From positions 1 to 64,000 of the forward strand of contig NZ_LIUQ01000039.1 in NCBI RefSeq assembly GCF_001276715.1: a stretch of DNA of 64,000 nucleotides, read 5' to 3'. The stretch's first letter is position 1, and every line of letters begins with the position of its first letter. Below are positions 1-8,115 of the stretch, one piece after another. The stretch comes from Planktothricoides sp. SR001. GTDB taxonomy: Bacteria; Cyanobacteriota; Cyanobacteriia; Cyanobacteriales; Laspinemataceae. The position numbers and the translations under genes were made by a program. Under the pieces are notes generated by a model. That model had not been told where the DNA came from. It ran no database searches and saw only the letters and a list, made by a program, of their open reading frames with translations.

Positions 1-39
1 TCAATGGCTAATTCTTAGCTAATTTAACTAAATAAATAA

Positions 40-75
40 AAAAACGCTCTCCTGAAAAGGGGGGCGTTTTTTTAT
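40..75 (+). terminator. Rho-independent terminator
   Basis: Arms ACGCTCTCC and GGGGGGCGT pair (with two G-U pairs) around a TGAAAA loop and run into seven T. It probably ends a gene lying to the left of the window. The stretch from 76 to 474 holds no gene that I can support; the only open frame there is short and of unlikely composition. Confidence 0.75.
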
Positions 76-474
76 TTTGGCAAGATTAGATAAAACTTAT
101 GTAAATAATTCGATTAGGCATATTTTCGGTGGATACAATTTGCCGGGGGATTTAGATTGAGATTCCGGCTGGTCAAAAATAATTTTATACTTTTATACTG
201 AAATGATTGGTTTGCATCTCTCTAATTTCATCTATATATAGATATAGGATAAAATCTAGAATAAATTTTTGGGTTTTTTCCCCATATCCTGCAATCCAAA
301 ATCTTTCGACAGTAGAAAGACTTTCTTTTTCAAATTGATTGCTTTCCACTTCACCCACTGGAGCGTTGACTTTCTGTCAATATCGCAATCATTAATTTGC
401 CATAAATTCGCCATTCAGGTTGGAAACCCTGGGGTCTGCTGGGGTCAGTCACCGATGACCAAATCCCTAAAATA

Positions 475-517
475 AATTCACCCCAAAGCCCAGCATTTAT
501 GGGCTTTGGGGTGAATT
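475..517. terminator. 18-bp perfect inverted repeat 3' of the DUF1830 gene
   Basis: Perfect arms of 18 bp (475-492 and 500-517; core CCCCAAAGCCCA / TGGGCTTTGGGG) around a 7-nt loop. It lies 22 bp past the stop of the minus-strand DUF1830 gene. It lacks a long T run, so it may act as a transcript-end hairpin or as a bidirectional terminator. Confidence 0.6.
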
Positions 518-539
518 GACGCCGAATGGTACAGGTCGG

Positions 540-842
540 CTATGAATAACTGGAAATTAAGGCTTTGGACTGACTTAATGAGGTGTCTTCTTTTAACTGG
601 AGGCGATCGCATGGAATGGTATCAGCCAGCACCGCACCCGCCATACAACTGGTATGAATTTCTAACACTGCCTGACTTGGGGCTTCAAACATCAGCCGTT
701 GGGCAGGAAATACCACTCGTTCAAAATACCAATTAGAGATATTGGTAATTCGGGCTACTTGAATTTGACTTGTGGGATTCACATAGCAGCATAAACGTTT
801 ATCAGCGCAGTTGGTGGGTATTGGGTCGATGATTTGAGCCAT
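540..842 (-). CDS. DUF1830 domain protein
   Basis: A 100-residue protein that I recognise as the small cyanobacterial DUF1830 family. Its near N-terminal part has the family's pattern: MAQIIDP, a CCYVN segment with two adjacent Cys at about 18-19, then ARITNISNWYFERVVFP, and a later EIHT and D-TIPCDRL stretch. No signal peptide or membrane segment is visible, so it is probably cytosolic. The function of the family is unknown. The gene stands alone, with a strong hairpin just after its stop. The C-terminal 15 residues (Ser/Lys-rich) look less constrained than the rest. Confidence 0.8.
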   Translation of the reverse strand: MAQIIDPIPTNCADKRLCCYVNPTSQIQVARITNISNWYFERVVFPAQRLMFEAPSQAVLEIHTSCMAGAVLADTIPCDRLQLKEDTSLSQSKALISSYS

Positions 843-1324
843 GTTTAAATAACCTCTTATTATATCAGGTGTCGCCTTACGGATTTCCTTGTCTGCCAGT
901 TAAATATTAACATTTCGTTACATTATCCGATAAAATCTTTAGATTTTGTTAATATTTCTCATTTTTTAGGTGAGAATTTTGTCAGCATTGTCAGCATTCA
1001 GAACGGCAGACCGGATCTATCACGGTTGTTCAGCCGATGTAGACCCTACAAGGGGATCATAACCGACTCAACTAGAATGCATCATTAAATTTCGGTCAAA
1101 AAAACAGCCCTGGGACTTATTCTGCACCGTAGGGATGTAGCAACAAAATCGATGAACTGCTACTACGGTGCGGCTTTTGGCGGCGATTACCTACCCTACG
1201 GGAAGGCGGAACGCCTACGGGATAGCTTCGCTTCACGCCAAATTCCCCGAAGTCTGGTAAAAAAGTTACATAATATGAAGAACGTCAACATATATCACTC
1301 TGGATCGAATCAGAGTCAAAGATC
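843..1324. other. Intergenic region between DUF1830 gene and msrA
   Basis: This stretch should hold the divergent promoters of the minus-strand DUF1830 gene and the plus-strand msrA. It is AT-rich near 900-970. The one open frame in it (1152-1358) runs through a palindromic repeat at 1193-1240 and into msrA in another frame, so I do not call it a gene. Confidence 0.6.
1193..1240. repeat. Cyanobacterial interspersed palindromic repeat
   Basis: The core CCCTACGGGAAGGCGGAACG followed by CCTACGGGATAGCTTCGCTT forms nested short inverted repeats (CCCTACGGG, GGCG/CGCC, GAAGC/GCTTC). Elements of this look are common between genes in filamentous cyanobacteria. Confidence 0.5.
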
Positions 1325-1984
1325 ATGGGACTACTTGGATTATTTGGAAAAAAACTGACTCTACCCAGTAAGGAAAACGCTTTACCGGGGCGATCGCAGG
1401 CAATGCCCGTTCCTGAAAAGCATTTTGTGAACGGCAATCCCATGAAACCCCCTTATGCGGATGGGATGGAAACCGCCATGTTTGGCATGGGTTGCTTTTG
1501 GGGGGCAGAACGCAAATTCTGGCAGCAAAAGGGAATTTTTATTACAGCGGTTGGATATGCGGCTGGACTCACCCCAAATCCCACTTACCAAGAGGTCTGT
1601 ACCGGGATGACGGGTCACAACGAGGTGGTCTATGTGGTGTTTGACCCCAAGGTGATTTCTTATGAAACCTTACTGAAAGTGTTTTGGGAAAATCACGACC
1701 CCACCCAAGGAATGCGTCAGGGTAATGACGTGGGCACCCAGTACCGTTCCGGCATTTATGTGTATTCCCCCGCACAACGGCAGCAAGCCGAACTCTCTCG
1801 TAACCTGTATCAACAAGCCCTCAGTCAAGCGGGTTATGGGGAAATTACCACAGAAATTCTGGATGCTCCAGAATTTTATTTTGCTGAAGAATATCATCAG
1901 CAATACCTGGCGAAAAATCCCAATGGCTATTGTGGATTAGGTGGCACCAAGGTGAGTTGTCCAGCAATGGTCACTTCTTTATAA
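1325..1984 (+). CDS. msrA: Peptide-methionine (S)-S-oxide reductase MsrA
   Basis: Reduces the S-epimer of methionine sulfoxide in proteins, an oxidative-damage repair enzyme of the cytosol, recycled by thioredoxin. The 219-residue product carries the MsrA signature [12 protein letters not shown] with catalytic Cys57, followed by the expected [16 protein letters not shown] and FWENHDPTQ segments. The C-terminal [13 protein letters not shown] holds two Cys that can act as resolving cysteines. The first 45 residues form an extension ([10 protein letters not shown]...) seen in cyanobacterial MsrA proteins. The gene is monocistronic. Function is well supported by motifs. Confidence 0.95.
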   Translation: MGLLGLFGKKLTLPSKENALPGRSQAMPVPEKHFVNGNPMKPPYADGMETAMFGMGCFWGAERKFWQQKGIFITAVGYAAGLTPNPTYQEVCTGMTGHNEVVYVVFDPKVISYETLLKVFWENHDPTQGMRQGNDVGTQYRSGIYVYSPAQRQQAELSRNLYQQALSQAGYGEITTEILDAPEFYFAEEYHQQYLAKNPNGYCGLGGTKVSCPAMVTSL

Positions 1985-2506
1985 AGGTAAGGCTACTGAC
2001 CCCATCAAGTATTTCGCTGACCCGTCTAACCAGGATTTTGGAGTTGTCAAAACTCTCCGAAAGCCTGTGGCAAAGCTTGATTTATTACTTTTTCCTCTGC
2101 CTCTCAATGTCTTAAAATTTTTTACTTAAGATGCGAGTGCATTTCTCAACTGACTTTACAGATCAAAATCATTTTCCCAGCTAAAAGTATGTGTCCCTCA
2201 TTTCCGAAAATTGCTAGCTAGTCCAAGTTGTCTTCTTGGGAACCATAAGTATAGCAAGTCGCGCTGGTCTATTTACAAATCCCGTAACTGAAACTGAGTC
2301 CAGGTGAGATGTTCATAAAAACAAAGTGTAACTAGACCAGCGCGAAGCGCTATACTTATCCCTTATCCCATCGTCGATTTCCTTCTATATTTATATACTT
2401 CTGGTAAATATTTATGCAGAAGTGTTGAATGTAAATAAAAAAGTGGTTAAAATAGCCACAATGATGTTCTAATAAGCGCGAAAAATTTAAATATTTAACT
2501 TTAAGC
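1985..2506. other. Intergenic region with MITE-like element
   Basis: No gene seen. It separates msrA from the insertion-sequence cluster and holds the inverted-repeat element listed at 2245-2359. Confidence 0.6.
2245..2359. mobile_element. MITE-like element, 115 bp
   Basis: Terminal inverted repeats of about 27 bp: the left end reads ATAAGTATAGC..CGCGCTGGTCTA (2245-2271) and the right end (2332-2359) is its reverse complement except for a 4-nt block (AAGT against GCTT). The 60-bp interior has no coding capacity. I find no target-site duplication. It sits beside an IS graveyard, so it may be a non-autonomous transposon. Confidence 0.6.
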
Positions 2507-3074
2507 ATGACTAAATATTCATTCTCTATGATTCTCAAAGACATCTTGAGAGACCTACCCAAAAATGACTATCCAGTATTAAAAAGCCGTCTATTTTTCG
2601 GGTGCTGGCTATCATTAGTAATGGATAACAGCTTAACCAGTATGCGCGATTTATTTAAAAGAATAAATAATAGGGGTTTTGGCGTAGATATCTCTACATT
2701 TTCCAAGGCAAGTTCTCACCGCGACTAAAAACATTTTCAACAAATTTATCAAAAATTAAATCGTAACTATTCAGGTGTCTGAAACACAGCCAGATCAAGG
2801 GTTTCAGAATTAATGTGAGGTCTAGACTAACAGATCATTCTCAATAAATACCAAAAAATAAGGGCTTTGGATTTTCTTGTTGATAATGGGTAAACAGGTA
2901 GAAAAATTTATAACCCATAATAAACGAGGCTTACAGCCGAACTATTACGACCTGAATGCTTACGTAAGCTTGATAGCTTATCTAATTTTACAGATTGTAT
3001 CTATTCCCGAACAATGGGGAAATACACTATTAGATAAATTACGCTATTTACAATGTTGTATTTGTCAAAAAATT
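2507..3074 (+). pseudogene. IS4-type transposase remnant
   Basis: The 5' part (2507-2780) encodes an N-terminal segment with MDNSLTSMRDLFKRI and GFGVDISTFSKASSHRD, which I recognise from cyanobacterial IS4-type transposases. It breaks at an in-frame TAA right after SSHRD, with the frame continuing as KHFQQIYQKLNR. The catalytic middle is missing. The 3' part (from about 2886) resumes with a C-terminal segment (LNAYVSLIAYLILQIVSIPE, then LLDKLRYLQ) and runs into the left end of an IS1 element at 3075. It is dead: stop codons and an internal deletion. Confidence 0.75.
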
Positions 3075-3868
3075 GGCGTTGCACACTTGTGGTATGCTAA
3101 GGATTAACATTAAAAGAAAACATGGCGATAATTTGTCCTGCATCCCAATCTACAAACATTAAGAAAAACGGCCATAAAAGAGGAAAACAAAATCATTATT
3201 GTAAGGATTCTGGTCGTCAATTTATTGATAGCTATTCTCCTAAAGGCTATCCAGATGATGTCAAGAAACATTGCCTTCATCTTTATGTTGAGGGAAATGG
3301 TCTTCGTCGCAACGATTAACTGGCGTTTGTCATAACACAGTTATTAATTGGATAAAAGCCGCCGCATTAAGCTTGCCAGAACAACCAGATTATCAGGAAA
3401 TTCCCGAAGTGACTCAAATAGATGAATTACAGACTTATATAGGTAAAAAAAATCAAATCTGGCTGTCGAATGCGGTAAAGAAAGGGTTGGCAGTAATTTT
3501 AGCTTATGTAATAGGCGATCGTTCGGCGGCAACATTTGAACCATTATGGAAAATCCTTAAAGGATGGGAATCATTTTTTTATGTGACAGACGGTTATGTT
3601 GTTTATCCCCAATTTATTGACGAAGCCGCTCATATTATTAGTAAAACATATATGACTCGTGTGGAAGGGGAAAATACAAGACTAAGACATTACTTGGCTC
3701 GGTTACATAGAAAAACTCTGTGTTATTCTAAATCTCTCTTAATGTTGCAACTCTCAGTCAGATTAGTTATTTATTATTTAAGGCATAAAAATGTACCTAT
3801 TCCATTGACTTACTCTAGAGAGCCATTGCCAACGCGGTCTCTATAGCATACCATCAGTGTGCAACGCC
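3075..3868 (+). mobile_element. IS1-family element, copy 1 (degraded)
   Basis: It is bounded by inverted repeats starting GGCGTTGCACACTTGTGGTA at 3075 and the matching end (AGCATACCATCAGTGTGCAA then CGCC) at 3868. The transposase gene starts at 3122 with a zinc-finger-like N-terminus (CPASQSTNIKKNGHKRGKQN...C..SGRQF). A Cys of the finger is changed, and a deletion at about 3309 (copy 2 keeps four more bases at that place) shifts the frame. The DDE half (3373-3846) is open, with VIGDRSAATFEPLW, FFYVTDGYVVYP and GENTRLRHYLARLHRKT. The right junction continues with AGAAGAAT, which recurs beside copy 2. Confidence 0.85.
3122..3846 (+). pseudogene. IS1-family transposase (frameshifted)
   Basis: The N-terminal DNA-binding part (3122-3319) and the catalytic part (3373-3846) lie in different frames because of the deletion at about 3309. 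Compared with copy 2, the A-rich tract at about 3447 is in frame here, so the usual IS1 frameshift site would not be needed, but the upstream shift disables the gene. Confidence 0.8.
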
Positions 3869-4265
3869 AGAAGAATGTCTTAGGCAGGAGCCACGCACCT
3901 ACAACAGTAAACAACTGGCTAAAAAACTGGCGGCAGAACGGCAAGTTTACCTAAGTCCAGATCGCCTCAGACGGGTTCTAAAAAAAAGGGAATAATTTGG
4001 AAACGAACAAGAATCAGTCATAAAAGTAAGCAAGACCCAGAAGAAAAAAAGATAAAACAAGCCGATCTAGATATGCTGGAATTCGCCGCAGCAGCGGGAG
4101 AAATTGACTATCAAGTATTTAGACGAGTCGGGGTTTTGTTTATGGAGTTCAGTCGGTTATACCTATTTTCCGTCCAAGGAACAGAAACGTCAGGAACAAA
4201 CGCCAAGACGAGGGAGAAGACTGAGCATTTTAGGAATAATGCAACCAAAAGTGAGCTTTAATTAT
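3869..4265 (+). pseudogene. IS630-family transposase, middle part (inverted fragment B)
   Basis: Reading from 3869 gives [36 protein letters not shown], then after a shift in an A-run near 3985 [14 protein letters not shown] and LDMLEFAAAAGEID. After a second shift near 4110 it gives KYLDESGFCLW..VGYTYFP and RRGRRLSILGIMQP. This is the catalytic core of an IS630 transposase (DES motif). The first codons match, without gap, the point where the minus-strand N-terminal half at 5066-5357 stops (AYVEE, then EECLRQ). It is flanked on both sides by IS1 copies. Confidence 0.8.
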
Positions 4266-5065
4266 GGCGTTGCCCATTCGTGGTATGCTAAGGATGAACA
4301 TTAAAATAAAACATAGCGATGATTTGTCCTGTATGCCAATCTCAAAACATTAAGAAAAACGGCCATAAAAGAGAAAAACAAAATCATTATTGTAAAGATT
4401 GTGGTCGTCAATTTATTGATAGCTATTCTGTTAAAGGCTATCCAGATCATGTCAAGGAACATTGCCTTCATCTTTATGTTGAAGGTAATGGTCTTCGTCG
4501 CATAGAACGATTAACTGGTGTTTGTCATAACACAGTTATTAATTGGATAAAAGCAGCCGCATTAAGCTTGCCAGAGCAACCAGATTATCAGGAAATTCCC
4601 TCAGTCACTCAAATAGATGAATTACAGACTTATATAGGTAAAAAAAAATAAAATCTGGCTGTGGACTGCCGTCAACAAAGGGGTAGCCGGAATTTTAGCT
4701 TATGTAATAGGAGATCGTTCGGCGGCAACATTTAAACCATTATGGAAAATTCTTAAAGGATGGGAATCATTTTTTTATGTGACAGATGGTTATGTTGTTT
4801 ATCCCCAATTTATTGACGAGGCCGATCATATTATTAGTAAAACATACATGACTCGTGTGGAAGGGGAAAATACAAGACTAAGACATTACTTGGCTCGGTT
4901 ACATAGAAAAACTCTAAGAAGATTCTAAATCTCTCTTAATGTTGCAACTCTCAGTCAGATTAGTTATTTATTATTTAAGGCATAAAAATGTACCTATTCC
5001 ATTGACTTACTCTAGAGAGCCATTGCCAACCCGGTCTCTATAGCATACCACCAGTGTGCAACGCC
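4266..5065 (+). mobile_element. IS1-family element, copy 2 (degraded)
   Basis: Ends GGCGTTGCCCATTCGTGGTA (4266) and its inverted partner (to 5065). It is closely similar to copy 1 and in the same orientation. The insA-like frame 4319-4651 is intact (CPVCQSQNIKKNGHKREKQN, CKDCGRQF, then GLRRIERLTGVCHNTVINW) and stops in an A-run typical of IS1 frameshifting. The downstream catalytic frame is broken near 4917, where copy 1 has KTLCYSKS. The right junction on the minus strand is AGAAGAAT followed by the N-terminal half of the IS630 gene. Confidence 0.85.
4319..4651 (+). pseudogene. IS1-family transposase N-terminal frame (copy 2)
   Basis: A 110-residue zinc-finger/HTH part: CPVC at 3-6, CKDC, and a helix-turn-helix around RLTGVCHNTVINWIK. 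It ends at A8-TAA, where IS1 elements use programmed frameshifting to make the full transposase. The continuation carries a further frameshift near 4917, so a functional fusion is unlikely. Confidence 0.75.
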
Positions 5066-5357
5066 ATTCTTCTACATAAGCTATATCAGCCTCTTTCCAC
5101 TTCGGTTTGTTTCCGCGCCCCGGTTTGTCCCACAGTCCCCCTAGTCCCTTCTTCTCCCAACGATGCAGTGTGTCCCTGACTCTCTCAACAGACCAGTTAA
5201 AGTGACTCGCAATCTTTTCAACATACCATCCATCAGCATTCAACCGGACAACGGAGGCTCTATCTTTTACCCTTTGAGGTAGAGTGGTTGCCTTTCTAAG
5301 TTCAAACAAGGTTCGATCTTCTTCCGGGGTCAGAAATACTCTCAGACGAGCGCCCAT
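5066..5357 (-). pseudogene. IS630-family transposase, N-terminal half (fragment A)
   Basis: From the start ATG at 5357 (GGAGG Shine-Dalgarno nine bases upstream) it encodes MGARLRVFLTPEEDRTLFEL, RVKDRASVVRLNADGWYVEK, then a helix-turn-helix (IASHFNWSVERVRDTLHRWE) and KGLGGLWDKPGRGNKPKW. It ends at AYVEEW, where IS1 copy 2 begins. The rest of the gene lies 800 bp away on the other strand (3869-4265). Confidence 0.85.
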
Positions 5358-5661
5358 AATTTTTTCCTCCAACGAGCTGACTGGTCTTTACTTATCTTTA
5401 CATACTTTTGATTTTTTGTACCTACCTAATTAGTTATGTTCATTGGTTTGAGGAGATGACGTTTTTTTGAAAAATTTATGCTTCAAAGACATAAGTGTAA
5501 ATTACAATGTAAACTTTTGTATCGAAATTCAACATTTCTGATATTTATGGTTGAATTAATTTTATCTAATAACTTGACATTTGATAGGCTCTTTAAGAGC
5601 CTATCAAATGTCAACACGGCATACAACCATCAACCCATTCATTACAATCAAGGGGTAAAAG
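5358..5661. promoter_or_regulatory. Upstream region of the 2-MIB operon
   Basis: An AT-rich control region between the IS630 fragment and the first operon gene. It holds an 8-bp dyad AATTCAAC/GTTGAATT (5526-5533 and 5550-5557) and, closer to the gene, the long palindrome listed at 5574-5614. A Shine-Dalgarno-like AAGGGG precedes the start at 5662. No gene seen. Confidence 0.55.
5574..5614. promoter_or_regulatory. 41-bp palindrome upstream of 2-MIB operon
   Basis: Perfect arms of 20 bp around one central T: the left arm begins TTGACATTTGATAGG and the right arm ends CCTATCAAATGTCAA. The left arm contains a consensus -35 hexamer TTGACA. It ends 47 bp before the first gene. It could be an operator for a dimeric regulator, a leader hairpin, or an attenuator; the sequence alone does not decide. 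Confidence 0.7.
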
Positions 5662-7062
5662 ATGACAGAAAATGTGAATTCTAATGGGCAGACGCTAGCG
5701 GAACAGTCGAGCCTGAGTACTCGGGCAGCGAAGCAGTTGGCCACAACCACCAAGACCGCTCCGCAGATGCAGGGCATCACCTCACGCTGGATCAGCAGCC
5801 TGCTGCCTTGGGTGCATCTGCGCGGCGGCTCTTATCGCGTCAACCGCCGCTTGACCTATGCGCTGGGTGATGGTCGCGTCACCTTTACGAACGTCGGGTC
5901 AACGATTCAGGTAATTCCCCAGGAGCTGCGCGAGCTGGCCTTTCTGCGCGACTTTGAAGACGAAACCGTCTTGAACGCGTTGGCCGACCGCTTTGTGCAG
6001 CAGGAGTTTCAACCCGGTGACATCCTGGTAGAGAAGGGAACCCCCGCCGACCAGATTGTGCTGATTGCTCACGGCAAAGTGAGCAAGATCGGTACGGGCA
6101 AGTATGGCGATGAGGTGGAATTGGGTGTGTTGATCGATGGCGACCACTTTACCTATCAGGCCATTCTTGAATCCGAAGATGTATGGGACTTCACCATCAA
6201 GGCGCTCACGCGCTGTACGGTCTTGGCGCTGACACAAAACTCTTTTGAAGAACTGGTCAACTCCTCAGAATCGCTTCAGGCGCACATCGAGGCGTTTCAA
6301 GCCCAACCCCCCAAGGACCAGGATCGGTACGGTCAGGCCGCCATCGATCTGGCCGCTGGCCACAGCGGCGAACCCGTGCTGCCCACGACCTTTGTCGATT
6401 ACGAGACCTCTCCGCGTGAATACGAGTTGAGCCTGGTGCAGACGGTGCTGCGTGTTCACACCCGCGTTGCCGATCTCTACAACGATCCGATGAACCAGAT
6501 TGCAGAACAACTCAAGCTAACGGTGCACGAGTTGCGCGAGCGCCAGGAGTACGAGTTGGTCAACAACCAAGAGTTCGGCCTGTTGCACAACGCCGACCTC
6601 AGCCAGCGCTTCTCCACCCGCAATGGCCCGCCCACGCCAGATGATTTTGATGAGCTGATCACCCGCCGCCGCAATGCCCAGTACATTTTTGCCCACCCGC
6701 GTGCCATTGCCGCCTTTGGCCGCGAGTGCAGCAAGCTGGGTCTCTACCCCGACAGCCATGATATGGGGGGCGAACGAGTCATGGCGTGGCGCAACATCCC
6801 GATTTTGCCCTGCAACAAGATTCCCATCAGCAACACCCAGACCACTTCCGTGATCGTTGTCCGTACCGGTGAGGACAATCAAGGTCTGATCGGTCTTCGA
6901 CCCGCAGAGTTGCCCGATCAGCACGAGCCGGGGTTGAACGTGCGCTTTATGGGCATCAACGAGAAAGGCATCATCTCCTATCTCGTCAGCAACTACTTCT
7001 CCGCTGCCATCCTCGTACCCGATGCCGTCGGCGTGCTCGAAGATGTCGAGCTAGGACGCTAG
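5662..7062 (+). CDS. cnbA: Family 2B encapsulin-like shell protein with CNB domain (CnbA)
   Basis: A 466-residue protein of the EshA type. It is annotated in cyanobacterial 2-MIB operons as a cyclic-nucleotide-binding protein, and the wider family is recognised as family 2B encapsulins (HK97-fold shell proteins carrying an inserted cyclic-nucleotide-binding domain). Visible parts: an N-terminal arm with [17 protein letters not shown] and [30 protein letters not shown] (about 54-73); a CNB-like beta-roll at about 94-213 ([20 protein letters not shown]); then the conserved shell part [51 protein letters not shown] and [16 protein letters not shown]. The canonical Glu and Arg of the cAMP-binding cassette are not visible ([20 protein letters not shown]). 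There is no DNA-binding domain, so a regulator role is unlikely. Probably encloses the 2-MIB synthase; that is inference from family and context. Confidence 0.85.
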   Translation: MTENVNSNGQTLAEQSSLSTRAAKQLATTTKTAPQMQGITSRWISSLLPWVHLRGGSYRVNRRLTYALGDGRVTFTNVGSTIQVIPQELRELAFLRDFEDETVLNALADRFVQQEFQPGDILVEKGTPADQIVLIAHGKVSKIGTGKYGDEVELGVLIDGDHFTYQAILESEDVWDFTIKALTRCTVLALTQNSFEELVNSSESLQAHIEAFQAQPPKDQDRYGQAAIDLAAGHSGEPVLPTTFVDYETSPREYELSLVQTVLRVHTRVADLYNDPMNQIAEQLKLTVHELRERQEYELVNNQEFGLLHNADLSQRFSTRNGPPTPDDFDELITRRRNAQYIFAHPRAIAAFGRECSKLGLYPDSHDMGGERVMAWRNIPILPCNKIPISNTQTTSVIVVRTGEDNQGLIGLRPAELPDQHEPGLNVRFMGINEKGIISYLVSNYFSAAILVPDAVGVLEDVELGR

Positions 7063-7156
7063 TAAATCCCGGCAGAGGTACCTGAACAGTCAACTGTCAG
7101 CATCTTCACCATACACTCATTGAAACACCTATTGAGAAGTAACGCATTCTATAGCC

Positions 7157-8020
7157 ATGCCCCAAAATATCACTGCCGACAATGTTTTGCGTAACGAATA
7201 TCAAAAGTCGGTTGCCAACTATTGGAACCAAGAAAAAAATCCCGTTAATCTGCTGCTAGGCGACGTTGACGGCTATTACCACCACCACTACGGGATCGGC
7301 GATGTCGATTGGTCGGTGTTGGAGGCCCCCGAAGGTGAGCGCGACGATCGGATTATTCGCGAGTTGCACCGGCTCGAACACGCCCAGGCTGCGTTCCTGC
7401 TCGATCATCTGGGCGACGTCAAGCCTGATGACCGCGTGATGGACGGCGGTTCCGGTCGCGGCGGCACCAGCTTCATGGTCAATGAACGCTTTGGTTGTCA
7501 GGTCGATGGAGTGTCAATCTCAGAATCTCAGGTCGAGTTTGCCAACGACCAGGCGGCGCAGCGCGGCGTGACCGAAAAGGTCAAGTTCCACTTTCGCAAT
7601 ATGCTGGATACAGGCTTCGAGACGGGAGCCATGCGTAGCATTTGGACGAATGAGACCACCATGTATGTAGATTTGTTCAAGCTGTTCGCCGAGTTTGCAC
7701 GCCTGTTGCAGGATGGTGGTCGCTACGCCTGCATCACGGGTTGCTACAACGACGTTACGGGGGGGCGCTCGCGGGCGGTCAGCCAAATCGATGCCCATTA
7801 CATCTGTAACATCCATCCGCGCAGTCAATATTTCAAGGCACTGGCAGCGAACAACCTCGTCCCGATTACCGTCACCGACCTGACTCCCCTAACGATTCCC
7901 TACTGGGAACTGCGGGCCAAGTCTTCGCTCGTCACCGGGGTCGAGGATTACTTCCTTACGGCATACAAAGAGGGCAGCTTCCACTACCTGCTCATCGTCG
8001 CCGATCGGATCATTCGCTAA
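7157..8020 (+). CDS. mtf: Geranyl diphosphate 2-C-methyltransferase
   Basis: Methylates geranyl diphosphate at C2 with S-adenosylmethionine, giving 2-methyl-GPP, the first committed step to 2-methylisoborneol. The 287 residues show the GPP methyltransferase segment YYHHHYGIGDVDW (about 41-52), SAM motif I VMDGGSGRGG (94-103), GVSISESQVEFAN (118-130) and the family's conserved IWTNETTMYVD (about 162-172). The gene lies 94 bp after the first shell gene and 95 bp before the cyclase, in the same direction and with the same GC-rich codon use, so it is part of one operon. No membrane segment is present. The motif set and the neighbours leave little doubt. Confidence 0.95.
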   Translation: MPQNITADNVLRNEYQKSVANYWNQEKNPVNLLLGDVDGYYHHHYGIGDVDWSVLEAPEGERDDRIIRELHRLEHAQAAFLLDHLGDVKPDDRVMDGGSGRGGTSFMVNERFGCQVDGVSISESQVEFANDQAAQRGVTEKVKFHFRNMLDTGFETGAMRSIWTNETTMYVDLFKLFAEFARLLQDGGRYACITGCYNDVTGGRSRAVSQIDAHYICNIHPRSQYFKALAANNLVPITVTDLTPLTIPYWELRAKSSLVTGVEDYFLTAYKEGSFHYLLIVADRIIR

Positions 8021-8049
8021 GGCTTATCCAAAACACAAATCGCATCATA

Positions 8050-8087
8050 GTGTGGTGCGTAGCGCGCATACCGCACACGCACCACAC
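8050..8087 (+). promoter_or_regulatory. Intercistronic hairpin between methyltransferase and synthase
   Basis: Perfect 11-bp arms GTGTGGTGCGT (8050-8060) and ACGCACCACAC (8077-8087) around a 16-nt GC-rich loop, 29 bp before the synthase start. It may tune mRNA stability or translation of the synthase relative to the methyltransferase. There is no T run, so a full terminator is unlikely. Confidence 0.6.
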
Positions 8088-8115
8088 ACCACCACTCTGA
8101 TACAGGGATAAGACG

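Noticed and set aside
269-475. 68-residue open frame near the left edge
   Set aside because: No Shine-Dalgarno, Phe/Ser/His-rich with no fold pattern, in an AT-rich intergenic stretch.
1152-1358. Small gene before msrA
   Set aside because: Most of it is a translated intergenic palindrome and its end overlaps msrA in another frame.
5662-7062. CRP-type transcription regulator controlling the operon
   Set aside because: The CNB domain is there but no helix-turn-helix; the remainder is conserved shell-type sequence.
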